Assembly (NCBI RefSeq): GCF_018402495.1
Contig: NZ_JAGYIU010000002.1
Coordinates: 152,984 to 216,983, forward strand
From: Pseudoalteromonas sp.
GTDB lineage: Bacteria; Pseudomonadota; Gammaproteobacteria; Enterobacterales; Alteromonadaceae
Direction: 5' to 3'
DNA length: 64,000 nucleotides
Shown: positions 36,513 to 47,443 of the stretch, piece after piece
Layout of the letters: every line of letters begins with the position of its first letter
Position numbering within the stretch: position 1 is the stretch's first letter
The notes under the pieces: generated by a model
Told to the model about the DNA's origin: nothing
Database searches by the model: none
The model's input: only the letters and a program-made list of their open reading frames with translations
Translations under genes and position numbers: made by a program

Positions 36513-38029
36513 TACATACCTCCCTTGAGTACCGCATTGATACCACCACTAATATCGTGAAGTTGGGCTGCCGTCTCCAGTGCATATTGCGTTGCCGCAT
36601 CACCAAAAACAACCAGCAAAATTGAACCAGCTAATAAACCAACAAGTGCTATAATTTGCAACGGGTGTGCATTGGCCACATCACCAGCCTCAGCACCTTT
36701 GTCTTTATTCTCCCAAAACAAGCTCGTTCCAGCACGTGATATAGCTACAATTAACGCTAAGCTCATAATTAAGTAAACAGGCCAAAATATCAATGCTTGC
36801 TCACTATTTAGGGTCGTTTTTAAAATCCAAATTTTGCCTACAAAACCCGAGAGTGGTGGCATACCAACCACAGTTAGCCCAGCAATAATAAAACACGCCC
36901 CCAATAAAAATGGTTGCTTAACTGCGCGCCCGCCTACCAACCTGTCGCCCGCTTTACCTCGCTGAATTGCAATTAAATCAGCTAACAAAAACAACGCCGC
37001 AGTAACTAAGGTTGAATGCACCAAGTAATAGAGTAGTGCTGCCGTCGCATTGATATTTTGCAGCGCGACTAATGCGACTAAAGTACCTACAGACACCAAC
37101 ACTAAATTCGCAGTAAGTTTTCGTAAATCTTGTGCTGCCAACACCCCTATCGCACCAATTACCATGGTTGCAATGGCCAACGCCCACAACCAAGACTGCG
37201 CCATATATTGAAGCTCACCGGCTTGCTCACCAAATATCACCGTATACACTCGCAAAGTAGTATAAACGCCGACCTTGGTCATAATTGCAAATAATGCAGC
37301 GACCACAGGTGTGGCACTTGCATAGGCATTAGGTAGCCATAAATGCAGTGGTAATAGTGCACTTTTAAGTGCAAATACCACAAGTAGTAGTAAGCCCCCC
37401 GCTTTTGCTAAATAAACGTCATCGCCGGTCAGCTGGGGGACTTTATTAGCCATATCTGCAATATTTAGAGTCCCTAGCACGCCATATAAAATTCCTAAAC
37501 CAATTAAAAATACGCTTGAACCCACTAAATTTAAAATAACATAATGCAGTGAAGCGCGTGTTTTTGGTTTACCACCACCGTGCATTAGCAGTGCATATGA
37601 AGCAATTAATAGCACTTCAAAAAATACAAATACGTTAAATAAATCACCGGTTAAAAACGCACCATTCACGCCTAGTATTAAAAAGTGAACTAAAGGATGA
37701 AAAAAGCTACCTTGTTCGTCATCACCCGCACAGCTGTACGACACGACGCCTACGCCTAAAAAAGCTGCTAAAGTAACTAATAAAGTCGAGAGCATATCCG
37801 CAACAAGTACAATACCAAACGGTGCAGACCAGTTACCAATTGCATAAACGACAATACCATTGTCTTTAACTTGAATCAGCAGTAATACGGTTATTGCAAA
37901 GGTTAAAATAGCCATCAAGCTTGAGATTAATCGCCGTGCAAATAAACTTTTGCCACACGGTGGTAACAGCAAAATAATTGCCGTTAACATAGGCAGCAAA
38001 ACAGGCAAAGATGCTAAATGCTGAATCAT
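36512..38029 (-). CDS. mrpD: Mrp antiporter subunit D
   Basis: A 505-residue polytopic protein of the complex I NuoM/NuoN-like group. The conserved Glu sits in GDLFNVFVFFEVLLIASYALL and the conserved Lys in VFALKSALLPLHLWLPNAYA and MTKVGVYTTLR, as in the proton-translocating antiporter-like subunits. It overlaps mrpC by 4 bp (ATGA) and mrpE by one. Part of the antiporter core. Confidence 0.95.
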   Translation of the reverse strand: MIQHLASLPVLLPMLTAIILLLPPCGKSLFARRLISSLMAILTFAITVLLLIQVKDNGIVVYAIGNWSAPFGIVLVADMLSTLLVTLAAFLGVGVVSYSCAGDDEQGSFFHPLVHFLILGVNGAFLTGDLFNVFVFFEVLLIASYALLMHGGGKPKTRASLHYVILNLVGSSVFLIGLGILYGVLGTLNIADMANKVPQLTGDDVYLAKAGGLLLLVVFALKSALLPLHLWLPNAYASATPVVAALFAIMTKVGVYTTLRVYTVIFGEQAGELQYMAQSWLWALAIATMVIGAIGVLAAQDLRKLTANLVLVSVGTLVALVALQNINATAALLYYLVHSTLVTAALFLLADLIAIQRGKAGDRLVGGRAVKQPFLLGACFIIAGLTVVGMPPLSGFVGKIWILKTTLNSEQALIFWPVYLIMSLALIVAISRAGTSLFWENKDKGAEAGDVANAHPLQIIALVGLLAGSILLVVFGDAATQYALETAAQLHDISGGINAVLKGGM

Positions 38030-38373
38030 CTTCTCTCCTTGCGTTTACTTCTAGTTAAGGTACCGTCAACATGATCGTTACCTAAGTCAGCTCGTCCACG
38101 AATCGATAAAATAACCACAAACGCAGTCATGGCAAAACCTATTACAATGGCTGTTAATACCAAAGCTTGTGGCAATGGATCGGCGTAATCAGCACCAGTT
38201 CCTAGTACCACCGCTTTATTAATTGTTAAACGCCCAGATGAGAATAAAAACAAATTAACCGCGTAAGAAATCATAGTCAGCCCTAATACTACAGGGAATG
38301 TGCGGGCCCGTAGTAATAAGAACACGCCGCAGGTGACCAATACGCCAACGCATGATGCGTATAATAGTTCCAT
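38026..38373 (-). CDS. mrpC: Mrp antiporter subunit C
   Basis: A 115-residue protein with three helices, homologous to NuoK. GLTMISYAVNLFLFSSGRL and ADPLPQALVLTAIVIGFAMTA are the signature. It shares one base with mrpA and overlaps mrpD by four, so the operon is tightly coupled. Confidence 0.95.
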   Translation of the reverse strand: MELLYASCVGVLVTCGVFLLLRARTFPVVLGLTMISYAVNLFLFSSGRLTINKAVVLGTGADYADPLPQALVLTAIVIGFAMTAFVVILSIRGRADLGNDHVDGTLTRSKRKERR

Positions 38374-41165
38374 TAAATATTTACCTCTTCTTTCTCAGCA
38401 TTTGCTGTCATGTTACCTAGGCTTGCAAGAATCATCAGTGTTGCACCAACAACGGTTAAATAAACGCCTAAATCAAAGACGATAGCACTGGCAAGCTCTG
38501 TTTTACCAACAAACGGAATATCAAAGTAATCAAACCACGTTGTTAAGAATGGTTTACCAAAGAACCAACTTCCCACACCAGTAAACATAGCGATAGCAAT
38601 ACCTGATGCGATAATTTTTCGATAGTTAACATCAAAGCGTTCATTTATCCACGCGGTACCATGTGCCATATATTGCAAAATAAAGGCAATAGAAGTTACA
38701 AGACCTGCAATAAATCCACCGCCTGGTAAGTTATGACCGCGTAAAAAGATATAAGCTGATACTAACAATGCCAATGGTAATAAGCTTTGTGAAATACAAG
38801 CCAATAAAATAGGATGACGGTCTTTAGACCACGGGCGCCCTTCACTATCTCTTGCAGGCATATAAAGCGGGATTCTTGATAGCAATTTAAATATCCCTAG
38901 CGCGGCGATACCAAGCACTATGATTTCACCAAGGGTATCAAACCCCCTAAAATCAACTAATATTACGTTAACAACATTAGTCCCTCCGCCCCCTGTTTTA
39001 GCATTAGCAACAAAGAACTCAGATATTGAATTATGTGGACGGGTTAGTAGTGCATAACAAATACTCGCAACTGTAACCCCAACAGCAGAAGCAATAGTAA
39101 CATCACGTAAAATACGTAGTGAACTTGATTCTCTTGGTGTACTTTGCGGTAGGAAAAACAGCGCCAACATTAATAGTATAATAGTGGCTACTTCGACTGT
39201 AAGCTGTGTTAACGCCAAGTCTGGGGCTGAAAAACGCGTAAACGCTACCGACACCATTAACCCCACAATCGACAGCATTAATAACGACACCATGCGAATA
39301 CGATGCCAAATAACAGTAGCAATAGCACCAATAATCAGTAACCCTGCACCAATAATATTTTGTATATCAACAGGTGTATTAGGGACACTACCAGCTAGCT
39401 GTTTCATTTCAAATAATGGCCAACCTGCACAAAGCAATACAACAGCCAACATTATAAAAACATAACGTTGTAATGAACCATTTTCAGTGGATTGAATTTT
39501 ATTTTGACACCAATTAACCACACCCGCTAAAAAGCGCTCGAATATTTTTTTAGCATTAAAAGGTGGCAAAGATGCTTGGAACTGAAACAAATACTTACGA
39601 TTAACGTAAATAAATAAACCACCAATAACCGCCATACCGCTCATGAGTAATGGTAAATTAAAACCATGCCAAATGGTTAACTTGTACTCAGGCATTGCTT
39701 GCCCAAGTACCGCCAATGAGGCTGCTGATAAAATTCCGTCAACCACAAAATGCGGAAAAATACCCACCAAAATACACAGTACCACTAAAATTTCGATAGG
39801 CACGCGCATATAGCGTGGCGCCTCATGAGGGGTGCGTGGTAAGTCTATAGGTTCACCATTAAAGAACACGTCATGAATAAAGCGCGACGAGTACGCTACA
39901 GACAATGCACCTGCTACAGTTGCCAGTACAGGAATTAACCACGACATAGAACCCAGCACTTGCTGATGCAACGTCTCAGCAAAAAACATTTCTTTAGACA
40001 AGAAACCATTTAATAACGGTACACCCGCCATGGCTGCTGCGGCTACCATCGCCAATGTAGCTGTATAAGGTAAGTAACGCCACATACCGTTAAGTTTACG
40101 CATATCACGAGTGCCCGTTTCATGGTCAATGATGCCCGTTGCCATAAATAACGATGCTTTAAATGTCGCATGATTAATAATATGGAAAATAGCTGCAACA
40201 GTTGCAAGCTCAGTGTCTAAACCTAATAAAAGAGTAATTAAACCTAAATGACTAATTGTGGAGTAAGCTAATAAACCTTTTAAGTCGTGTTTAAATAACG
40301 CAATATAAGCGCCAAATAAAAGCGTAGTCAAACCCGTTAAGCCAACCAATAAAAACCAGGTTTCAGTCCCTGCAAGTGCAGGGTAAAAGCGCGCAAGTAA
40401 AAATATACCTGCTTTTACCATAGTAGCTGAGTGTAAATACGCACTAACCGGCGTGGGCGCTGCCATAGCATGTGGCAACCAAAAATGAAATGGAAACTGT
40501 GCAGATTTAGTAAAGGCACCTAGCAACACTAGTACTAACGCAAGTTCGTATAAATCATGTGATTGAATAATCGCTTTGCTGGCCAAAATAGTGTCTAAAT
40601 CGTAACTGCCTACAATATCGCCTATTAGCATTAAGCCACCGAGCAACGCTAAACCGCCTGCTCCTGTTACAGCTAATGCCATGCGCGCTCCCTTTCGCGC
40701 CTCTGATTTATGCCACCAGTAACTGATCAATAAGAACGAACTAATACTTGTTAACTCCCAAAACACCCATAACTGAATCACATTATTTGACATAACAATG
40801 CCCAGCATGGCGGTCATAAATAACATTAAGTAGCTAAATAGTTTTGGCAGTGAATCATTTTGACTCAGATAATAGCGAGCATACAAAACAACCAGCAGCC
40901 CTATACCTAAAATCATAAATAAGAACAGTAAACTCAAGCCATCTAAGCGCAGAGAGATATCAAGTCCTAAAGCAGGTATCCACTGTGCGCTAAAACGAAT
41001 AGTCTCCCCCGCGAGCACCGCAGGAGCATGATAAAGTGTAATTGCAAGCGCAGCTAAAGGAGCAATGGCCGTTAGGCTCGTTGCCTTATTTCGAGAAAGT
41101 TTGCCGGTGCATGCAGAAATAACACTGCCTAATAAGGATAACAAGGGTATCCAGAGCAAAGTCAT
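38373..41165 (-). CDS. mrpA: Fused Mrp antiporter subunits A and B
   Basis: A 930-residue inner-membrane protein. The first ~780 residues are MrpA: the NuoL-like antiporter core ([38 protein letters not shown] with the key Glu, [37 protein letters not shown]) followed by the MrpA-specific domain ([13 protein letters not shown]). The last ~140 residues form MrpB ([34 protein letters not shown]). No separate mrpB follows, so the fusion replaces it, as in other gammaproteobacteria. AAGG lies 9 bases before the ATG. The operon gives sodium and alkali tolerance and links ion flow to motility and respiration. Confidence 0.95.
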   Translation of the reverse strand: MTLLWIPLLSLLGSVISACTGKLSRNKATSLTAIAPLAALAITLYHAPAVLAGETIRFSAQWIPALGLDISLRLDGLSLLFLFMILGIGLLVVLYARYYLSQNDSLPKLFSYLMLFMTAMLGIVMSNNVIQLWVFWELTSISSFLLISYWWHKSEARKGARMALAVTGAGGLALLGGLMLIGDIVGSYDLDTILASKAIIQSHDLYELALVLVLLGAFTKSAQFPFHFWLPHAMAAPTPVSAYLHSATMVKAGIFLLARFYPALAGTETWFLLVGLTGLTTLLFGAYIALFKHDLKGLLAYSTISHLGLITLLLGLDTELATVAAIFHIINHATFKASLFMATGIIDHETGTRDMRKLNGMWRYLPYTATLAMVAAAAMAGVPLLNGFLSKEMFFAETLHQQVLGSMSWLIPVLATVAGALSVAYSSRFIHDVFFNGEPIDLPRTPHEAPRYMRVPIEILVVLCILVGIFPHFVVDGILSAASLAVLGQAMPEYKLTIWHGFNLPLLMSGMAVIGGLFIYVNRKYLFQFQASLPPFNAKKIFERFLAGVVNWCQNKIQSTENGSLQRYVFIMLAVVLLCAGWPLFEMKQLAGSVPNTPVDIQNIIGAGLLIIGAIATVIWHRIRMVSLLMLSIVGLMVSVAFTRFSAPDLALTQLTVEVATIILLMLALFFLPQSTPRESSSLRILRDVTIASAVGVTVASICYALLTRPHNSISEFFVANAKTGGGGTNVVNVILVDFRGFDTLGEIIVLGIAALGIFKLLSRIPLYMPARDSEGRPWSKDRHPILLACISQSLLPLALLVSAYIFLRGHNLPGGGFIAGLVTSIAFILQYMAHGTAWINERFDVNYRKIIASGIAIAMFTGVGSWFFGKPFLTTWFDYFDIPFVGKTELASAIVFDLGVYLTVVGATLMILASLGNMTANAEKEEVNI

Positions 41166-41221
41166 AATGAAGGGCCTTTTTGAATCATAAAGTTTATCAA
41201 TTCGCTACTTGTTATTATTAA

Positions 41222-41242
41222 ATACCAAAGTGACTTGGGTAT
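41222..41242. promoter_or_regulatory. 21 bp dyad upstream of the mrp operon
   Basis: ATACCAAAGT-g-ACTTGGGTAT, arms with one mismatch, 57 bp before the mrpA ATG. Its right half (ATACCCAAGT on the minus strand) recurs at 5657-5666. It could be an operator or a fragment of a dispersed repeat; the 279 bp between mrpA and the next gene hold nothing else I can name. Confidence 0.35.
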
Positions 41243-41444
41243 ACGTTTTACGTCTGTTTCTTAACAACATTAATACATATAGTTATACTGATAAACACTG
41301 TTTTTGTCTATAGAAAGCGCCTTTAGTGGGATGATAATTAAACAAAAAGGTCTATAAATTAATGAACTGGAAAAAATAAGCGCTAATTAGGAGCGTTTCT
41401 AACATGGTTATTTAACAATCATTTACCTCCTAAAATTACTCTAT

Positions 41445-42590
41445 TTAATAATTAAAGCGGGGAAATAAATCAGCATGTTGCTCAATATGGGTTTGCCACA
41501 AAGCCCTATATTGTTCTGAAAGAGCGACCTGCTGATATTGCATAATAGACCACTGAGAGGAAGGCTTGTAAGCTACCCCTCCTTGCTGACAGCTTTTACT
41601 TTTATGCCACCCTTTTGGTGCCTCTTTGTGGTGAGCAATAAACAAGTTAGGGGCAACCAACCCCTCAAGCTGACATAGCCAAGCTTGCTTTTTTGCAGGT
41701 AAAGCATATTCATCTTCAAAACCGTTAAAATGCATCAATTCATGTAAAAATACTGCATAGCTTGCCCGCGAATTAATATGCATTAAACCATTACGCACAT
41801 TCGCTGTACCTTGTTTGGGCATCATAATAACAAAATCGAACCCCTTGGGAAGCCTTGTCTTAAGCAATGATTTTTTCCAATCACACTGCGCAAACTTTGT
41901 TTTAGTGCTGTTACAAACGATAGCATTACCAACATAAACAGGTTTTGAAAAACAAAATGTATTATTATTGGGCTCTGGTTGTTGTGCGTATTTATTTCGA
42001 AAGCGATTAAGCCTAAATAAACCATCACGATGATCGCTCAGCATTAGCACATTAAATATGCATTGCGCTTGTATTTCAATTTGCTCGCTCGCTACTAAAA
42101 ACCCTAACTTATTCATAAAAGATTGATTTAACGTTTCCAGTGGAGCTTGTTGCTGTAATTGCAGGTGATAAAAAGCATCGCCTTTAGGAAGCTTATTTTT
42201 GCGTTTTAATAGGGCTAAATCCTGCCAGCGATGTTGAGTGAGTAACATATTTGCCAGCTTTTTTTGTTGCACGAGTGATATTTTACTGAGGCTTGCCTGC
42301 CAAAATAACTTAGCGGTTTCAGTTTGTTTATTGCTTAATAATGATAACCCATATCCGTATTGTGCATGCGCAACTTTATTTCGCGCTAACCTTGCTAATG
42401 CACTGGGGGGTAATCGTAAAATATGGTCTGCAAAGTAACGAGGAAATTGCCAATAACTATCAATCACATTGGCTTTGGCGTGCAGTACTTGCCAAAAGCC
42501 AATGCTATTTTGTTTATTACTCGAGCCACTAATTAAGCTAGCACACAGTAATAAAACACTTATTTTAAAGAAATTAGCCAGCGTTTTCAC
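41445..42590 (-). CDS. Secreted metzincin-like HExxH protein, unknown function
   Basis: A 381-residue protein with an N-terminal signal peptide (MKTLANFFKISVLLLCASLISG). FLHELMHFNGFEDEYALP carries HExxH with a following Gly and DEY, like the zinc site of M64-type peptidases. About 60 residues later SQWSIMQYQ resembles a Met-turn. An N-terminal helical part (residues 40-150) looks TPR-like. Several cysteines in the middle could form disulfides. It starts at GTG 42590, inside the end of nlpI (17 bp overlap), so it is translationally coupled to it. I know no named family; it may be a peptidase. Confidence 0.62.
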   Translation of the reverse strand: MKTLANFFKISVLLLCASLISGSSNKQNSIGFWQVLHAKANVIDSYWQFPRYFADHILRLPPSALARLARNKVAHAQYGYGLSLLSNKQTETAKLFWQASLSKISLVQQKKLANMLLTQHRWQDLALLKRKNKLPKGDAFYHLQLQQQAPLETLNQSFMNKLGFLVASEQIEIQAQCIFNVLMLSDHRDGLFRLNRFRNKYAQQPEPNNNTFCFSKPVYVGNAIVCNSTKTKFAQCDWKKSLLKTRLPKGFDFVIMMPKQGTANVRNGLMHINSRASYAVFLHELMHFNGFEDEYALPAKKQAWLCQLEGLVAPNLFIAHHKEAPKGWHKSKSCQQGGVAYKPSSQWSIMQYQQVALSEQYRALWQTHIEQHADLFPRFNY

Positions 42591-43446
42591 TACTCATCAA
42601 CTCAAGCTCCAAACGTGCGTATTTATGTTCAATAAACTCATTCACATTCGTTGATAGCGCTAATTTAAAGTAATCTGTTGCAATGTCTAATTCACCGGCA
42701 GCTTGATGCTGTTTAGCTAAATAAAAGTAAGCTTCACATAATCGCTGAGCATATTCTTGTTGTGAACTCACGCCATCGGCTATAACTGAAAAAAACTCCT
42801 TTTCAGTCACATCGCCTAAATATAAAGCAATAAGCTGATACGCCCATTCGTTTTCATCAAGAGCGGCAGCGTTAGCTTTTAACGTTGCAAGTGCTTGCGT
42901 TTTATCTTGTTCGGCATGCGCTAAATAAAGCCATAGCACACGATAAGGATCATTAGGAGAGCGCTGTAAAAATATATTAAAATCATCTTTAGCAAGCGTG
43001 GCTCTATCACCATAATATAATGCAATACCACGATTTAAATACGCATATTCATGTGCTTCGTTTAACTCTATCGCTGAATCAAAATACTCATATGCTTTTT
43101 CATATTGCTGCATTAAAGTGTGTTGAATGCCTAAAAAGTTATACACTTCGGCTAAGTCAGGTTTAAGTTGAACAGCGCGGTTAAAATCAATTCGCGATAG
43201 AGTTGTCATACCTAAACTATCAAAAAGCACTCCACGATCGTAATAAAGTTTTGCTTGTTGCTCTTCACTTAAGTCTGCCCTATTTAGTAGTTCAGAAAAA
43301 CGAGCAATGGCAATTTCATTTCTAAAATCGGATGCAAGTGGCGCAGTAAATGGCACATTAATAATAGCAGCGGGTTTAGTAGTAGCCTGACAAGCGCTTA
43401 AAGACAAAATAGCAAAAGATGCCAAGGCTAAATGTTTGAGTCTCAT
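42574..43446 (-). CDS. nlpI: TPR lipoprotein NlpI
   Basis: I start at ATG 43446 (MRLKHLALASFAILSLSAC), with AAGGATTTTA in front and lipobox LSAC; the frame also opens at 43476. The 290-residue outer-membrane lipoprotein has TPR helices: YYDRGVLFDSLGMTTLSRID, AEVYNFLGIQHTLMQQYEKA and YAYLNRGIALYYGDRATLA. In E. coli NlpI is an adaptor for the protease Prc in degrading MepS and for murein enzymes. It lies downstream of pnp as in E. coli. Confidence 0.93.
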   Translation of the reverse strand: MRLKHLALASFAILSLSACQATTKPAAIINVPFTAPLASDFRNEIAIARFSELLNRADLSEEQQAKLYYDRGVLFDSLGMTTLSRIDFNRAVQLKPDLAEVYNFLGIQHTLMQQYEKAYEYFDSAIELNEAHEYAYLNRGIALYYGDRATLAKDDFNIFLQRSPNDPYRVLWLYLAHAEQDKTQALATLKANAAALDENEWAYQLIALYLGDVTEKEFFSVIADGVSSQQEYAQRLCEAYFYLAKQHQAAGELDIATDYFKLALSTNVNEFIEHKYARLELELMSSENAG

Positions 43447-43566
43447 TAAAATCCTTAATACCGAGGTAAGTAGCAAATAGATAAGACATAAGCTGTCTTG
43501 TAAGGTTCATTATTGTTATGTGTTACTTAACATCTTGAACATAATAGGTTGCTAACATTAAAACAT

Positions 43567-43596
43567 AAAAAAAGGGGCTAAACAGCCCCTTTTTAT
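43567..43596 (-). terminator. Rho-independent terminator after pnp
   Basis: AAAAAGGGGCT-aaac-AGCCCCTTTTT, 36 bp past the pnp stop. It separates pnp from nlpI. Confidence 0.88.
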
Positions 43597-43631
43597 ACTA
43601 TCCAGTAATTATCTGGATGAAAGATTAGCAA

Positions 43632-45758
43632 TTACGCGTCTTTAGACTCGTCAGCTGCAGGTGCGGCTGATTCCATTGCTTCTTTAATACTTAGACGTAC
43701 ACGGCCTTGGCGGTCTACTTCTAGTACTTTAACTTTAACTTCTTGACCTTCACTAAGGTGATCAGCAACGTTGTTAACACGCTCTGCGCTGATTTGTGAG
43801 ATATGCACTAGGCCATCTTTACCTGGAAGAATATTTACAAACGCACCGAAGTCAACGATACGTACAACTTTACCTTCGTAGATAGTCCCTACTTCAAGCT
43901 CAGCAGTTAATTGCTCGATACGGCTAATTGCATTTGCAGCACTTTCACCATCTGTAGCAGCAATCTTAATTGTGCCATCATCACCGATTTCAATCGTAGT
44001 ACCTGTTTCTTCAGTAAGTTGACGGATAGTTGCGCCACCTTTACCAATTACTTCAGCAATTTTCTTCTGTGGAATTTGCATCGTGTAAATACGCGGAGCA
44101 AACATAGATAACTCTTCAGAAGGTGCAGAAATCGCTTCGTCCATTACGCCTAGAATGTGTAAACGAGCTGCTTTAGCTTGCTTAAGTGCAATCTGCATGA
44201 TTTCTTGCGTGATACCTTCAATCTTGATATCCATTTGTAGGGCAGTGATACCGTTAGTTGTACCCGCTACTTTAAAGTCCATGTCACCTAAGTGATCTTC
44301 ATCACCTAAGATATCTGAAAGTACTACAAAGTTTTCTTCTTCTTTAACTAAGCCCATTGCGATACCCGCAACAGAGGCCTTAATTGGTACACCTGCGTTC
44401 ATAAGCGCTAGAGACGTACCACAAACAGATGCCATTGAAGATGAACCATTTGATTCAGTGATCTCAGATACAACACGAATTGAGTAAGGGAACTCAGTCA
44501 ATGTTGGCATTACCGCTTGGATACCACGTTTAGCTAGGTTACCGTGGCCAATTTCACGACGCTTAGGAGAACCTACAAAACCCGTTTCACCTACACAAAA
44601 TGGAGGGAAGTTGTAGTTAAGCATAAAGTGGTTTTTATGCGTACCCGTTAAATCATCGATTAACTGTGAGTCACGTTCTGTACCAAGTGTAGCTGTTACT
44701 AATGCTTGTGTTTCACCACGTGTAAAGATTGCAGAGCCGTGAGTACGTGGAAGTACGCCCGTCATTACATCTAGAGCACGGATCATATCTGGTTCACGAC
44801 CATCGATACGTTTTTCGCCAGCAGCGATACGGCCACGAACGATTTTCTTCTCAAGTGAACCGAATACTTTACCAACTTCTTGCTTATCAAGCGTTTCGCC
44901 TTCAGCAAGTTCGCTTGTTAGTGCTTCAACTACGACATCTTTTGCCGCAGTTAATGCTTCTTTACGCGCTACTTTATCAGTAATGCGGTAAGCCTCGCCT
45001 ACTTTGTCAGCGGCAAGAGCTGCTACTTTTTCTTCTAATGCAACGTTTTTCTCAGGTGCAGTCCAATCCCAAGTAGGCTTGCCTGCTTCTGCTTTAAATT
45101 CGTTGATTGCTTTGATGATTGACTGTGATTGCTCATGGCCGTATACAACCGCACCTAGCATGACGTCTTCAGAAAGTATGTCTGCTTCTGATTCAACCAT
45201 AAGTACCGCGTTATCAGTACCTGCAACAACTAAATCAAGTTGGCTTTCTTCAAGCTCTTTTAGTGTCGGGTTAAGTACGTATTCACCATTGATGTAACCA
45301 ACGCGTGATGCACCAATTGGACCGCTGAACGGGATACCAGAGATAGCAAGCGCTGCAGATGTACCAATCATCGCAACCATATCAGGTTGGATTTCAGGAT
45401 TTACAGAAACAACAGTCGCAATAACTTGTACTTCGTTTACGAAACCAGCAGGGAAAAGTGGACGAATTGGACGGTCAATAAGACGTGCAATAAGTGTTTC
45501 GCCATCGTTAGGACGACCTTCACGCTTTAAGAAACCACCTGGAATACGACCTGCAGCGTACATACGCTCTTGGTAGTTAACTGTTAGTGGGAAAAAGTCT
45601 TGACCAGGTTGAGCTTCACGCTTACCAACAACCGTTACTAGTACCGACGTATCGCCAATGCTTGCTAGTACTGCGCCGTCAGCTTGACGCGCGATAGCAC
45701 CTGTTTCTAGCGTCACAGTGTGTTGACCTAGTTGAAATTCTTTTATAATTGCTTGCAC
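43632..45758 (-). CDS. pnp: Polynucleotide phosphorylase
   Basis: A 708-residue 3'-5' exoribonuclease, length as in E. coli (711). Two RNase PH-like domains: the first has [20 protein letters not shown]; the second has [26 protein letters not shown] and [23 protein letters not shown] with the catalytic Asp residues. C-terminal KH ([17 protein letters not shown]) and S1 ([30 protein letters not shown]) domains bind RNA. Its leader contains a long stem-loop (45812-45866) of the type cut by RNase III in E. coli autoregulation. It partners RNase E in the degradosome. Confidence 0.98.
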   Translation of the reverse strand: MQAIIKEFQLGQHTVTLETGAIARQADGAVLASIGDTSVLVTVVGKREAQPGQDFFPLTVNYQERMYAAGRIPGGFLKREGRPNDGETLIARLIDRPIRPLFPAGFVNEVQVIATVVSVNPEIQPDMVAMIGTSAALAISGIPFSGPIGASRVGYINGEYVLNPTLKELEESQLDLVVAGTDNAVLMVESEADILSEDVMLGAVVYGHEQSQSIIKAINEFKAEAGKPTWDWTAPEKNVALEEKVAALAADKVGEAYRITDKVARKEALTAAKDVVVEALTSELAEGETLDKQEVGKVFGSLEKKIVRGRIAAGEKRIDGREPDMIRALDVMTGVLPRTHGSAIFTRGETQALVTATLGTERDSQLIDDLTGTHKNHFMLNYNFPPFCVGETGFVGSPKRREIGHGNLAKRGIQAVMPTLTEFPYSIRVVSEITESNGSSSMASVCGTSLALMNAGVPIKASVAGIAMGLVKEEENFVVLSDILGDEDHLGDMDFKVAGTTNGITALQMDIKIEGITQEIMQIALKQAKAARLHILGVMDEAISAPSEELSMFAPRIYTMQIPQKKIAEVIGKGGATIRQLTEETGTTIEIGDDGTIKIAATDGESAANAISRIEQLTAELEVGTIYEGKVVRIVDFGAFVNILPGKDGLVHISQISAERVNNVADHLSEGQEVKVKVLEVDRQGRVRLSIKEAMESAAPAADESKDA

Positions 45759-46077
45759 TTAAAATATTCCTTAAATGTATTTTTAGTATTAATTAAGTTT
45801 TCATCAAAGTACCAATTACAGTACATAATTGTATTCAGTTGGAAATCAATTAAGTACTACAATTGGCAATGATGTAAATAACCGTAAATAAACCTTTTTA
45901 TCTACGCGCATAGTATATAACAAAGTTATGTAAAATTGCGAGCTTAGCACCAAGATAAAATAGTGCTTTCAGCAATGCCAAAAAAATTCCCTTTATGAAA
46001 AGCGATAGTATGGCTTTTATTCAATATTTCAAGGAGTTTACTGATAAGTACAGGAAGATGTGAGGAATTTTAGCTAC
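45759..46077. other. Leader and spacer between rpsO and pnp
   Basis: These 319 bp have no gene. They include the pnp leader stem-loop. A weak -10-like TATACT at about 45913-45918 on the minus strand lacks a good -35; I cannot place the pnp promoter firmly. Confidence 0.5.
45812..45866 (-). ncRNA. pnp leader stem-loop, candidate RNase III site
   Basis: In the transcript, CCAAUUGUAGUAC pairs with GUACUGUAAUUGG over 13 pairs including two G-U wobbles, and the inner AAUUG pairs with CAAUU. The hairpin ends 54 bases before the pnp ATG. E. coli pnp has a similar long leader stem cut by RNase III, which lets PNPase repress its own message. The structure is by eye; its role is by analogy. Confidence 0.65.
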
Positions 46078-46106
46078 AAAAAAAGGAGCTAAAAAGCTCC
46101 CCTTTT
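46078..46106 (-). terminator. Hairpin after rpsO
   Basis: AAAAGGAGCT-aaaa-AGCTCC-cCTTTT with one bulge, 14 bp past the rpsO stop. It should end or attenuate rpsO transcripts before pnp, as in E. coli. Confidence 0.8.
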
Positions 46107-46119
46107 GATAATCAAGTTC

Positions 46120-46389
46120 TTAGCGACGTAGGCCAAGCTCTTTGATTAGCGCAGTGTAACGCGAGATATCTTTACCTTTAAGGTAATCAAGCAGTTTACG
46201 GCGAGTGCTTACTTTACGAAGCAGACCACGACGTGAGTGGAAGTCATGCTTGTGATCAGCGAAGTGACCTTGAAGCTTGTTGATATCAAAAGTAAGTAAT
46301 GCTACTTGTACTTCAGGTGAACCAGTGTCGCCTTCAGCGCGTGCGAATTTAGCAATGATATCGATTTTTTCTTGATTGCTTAGTGACAT
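46120..46389 (-). CDS. rpsO: Ribosomal protein S15
   Basis: An 89-residue 30S subunit protein, exact family length. [22 protein letters not shown] and [24 protein letters not shown] regions ([20 protein letters not shown]) are the helix-loop motifs that bind 16S rRNA. A GGAG site precedes the ATG. It lies upstream of pnp, as in most proteobacteria. Confidence 0.98.
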   Translation of the reverse strand: MSLSNQEKIDIIAKFARAEGDTGSPEVQVALLTFDINKLQGHFADHKHDFHSRRGLLRKVSTRRKLLDYLKGKDISRYTALIKELGLRR

Positions 46390-46462
46390 AATAACTCCAA
46401 AAGTTAAATTTAATAGGTGCTTTAGCCGATCACTAATTCAGCCAAAACGATTAAGCGGGCGT

Positions 46463-46490
46463 ATTCTACCAATTATCAGCATAACTACAA
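46463..46490 (-). promoter_or_regulatory. Candidate rpsO promoter
   Basis: Minus strand TTGTAG, 16-base spacer, TAGAAT, followed by a GC-rich stretch ACGCCCGC, 74 bp before rpsO. GC-rich bases after -10 are common at growth-regulated ribosomal promoters. Confidence 0.5.
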
Positions 46491-46498
46491 GCTAAAGT

Positions 46499-47443
46499 TT
46501 ACTCTGGTTGTTGATTAGACAAGCCACGCTTTGATTTTAAATGGCCATCAGGATTACGTTCACCAGTGCCAATAAATACGCCATCGGCTACGACTTTAAT
46601 GGCACCCTCTGGTAACACCTTGCCCAATACCAAAGCTTGGCCATGACTAAACGCAATACCTTGCTCTTTAGTAATTTCAACAACGGGTAAATCAACTAAC
46701 GCGGTATCCATTGGCAATAATAATTCGTCAAGGTAAGAGGAAGGCGCAACGTCTTGTTCTTTCGCTTGATTTAATAACGCCTCTAGTTGCTCAAGCGTCA
46801 CCATTTTGTCTGCAGGATAATGACCCACTGCTGAGCGATGTAACATAATTACATGTGCGCCACAGCCAAGATTCTCACCTAAGTCATCAACAATAGTACG
46901 AATATACGTACCTTTAGAGACATGCGCGGTCATTTGTATTTCGTTGTTTTGCTCATCAAACTCATCAAGCGTTAAGCTAAATACGTTAATTTTTCTGCAT
47001 TTACGAGGAACTTCTATCCCTTCACGCGCATATTTATATAAAGGCTTGCCTTCATATTTCAGCGCTGAGTACATTGATGGGTATTGATCTGATTCACCTA
47101 AAAACTTAGCTATTTCTTCGCTTAGTAATTGGGAAGTGACATTAACCTCTCGCGTTTCGACCACTTCGCCATCAGAATCTGATGTAGTGGTACGTTCACC
47201 TAACTTTGCTCGCACAACATAAGTTTTATCTGTATCGAGTAAAAACTGGGTAAATTTTGTAGCCTCACCAAAACAAATAGGCAGCATACCGGTCGCAAGC
47301 GGATCAAGCGCACCTGTGTGCCCTGCTTTTTGCGCAAAATAAATACCTTTTGCCTGCTGCAGTGCTTTATTTGATGAAATGCCTTCTGGTTTGTTTAACA
47401 ACAAAATACCATCAACTGGACGGCCTTTACTGCGTCTTGCCAT
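46499..47443 (-). CDS. truB: tRNA pseudouridine 55 synthase TruB
   Basis: A 314-residue enzyme making pseudouridine at position 55 of tRNAs. The N-terminal GILLLNKPEGISSNKALQ and the catalytic Asp in HTGALDPLATGMLPICFG are the family marks, with the C-terminal PUA-like part (LPEGAIKVVADGVFIGTGE). It starts on the last base of rbfA, so is coupled to it. Part of the conserved nusA-infB operon. Confidence 0.97.
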   Translation of the reverse strand: MARRSKGRPVDGILLLNKPEGISSNKALQQAKGIYFAQKAGHTGALDPLATGMLPICFGEATKFTQFLLDTDKTYVVRAKLGERTTTSDSDGEVVETREVNVTSQLLSEEIAKFLGESDQYPSMYSALKYEGKPLYKYAREGIEVPRKCRKINVFSLTLDEFDEQNNEIQMTAHVSKGTYIRTIVDDLGENLGCGAHVIMLHRSAVGHYPADKMVTLEQLEALLNQAKEQDVAPSSYLDELLLPMDTALVDLPVVEITKEQGIAFSHGQALVLGKVLPEGAIKVVADGVFIGTGERNPDGHLKSKRGLSNQQPE

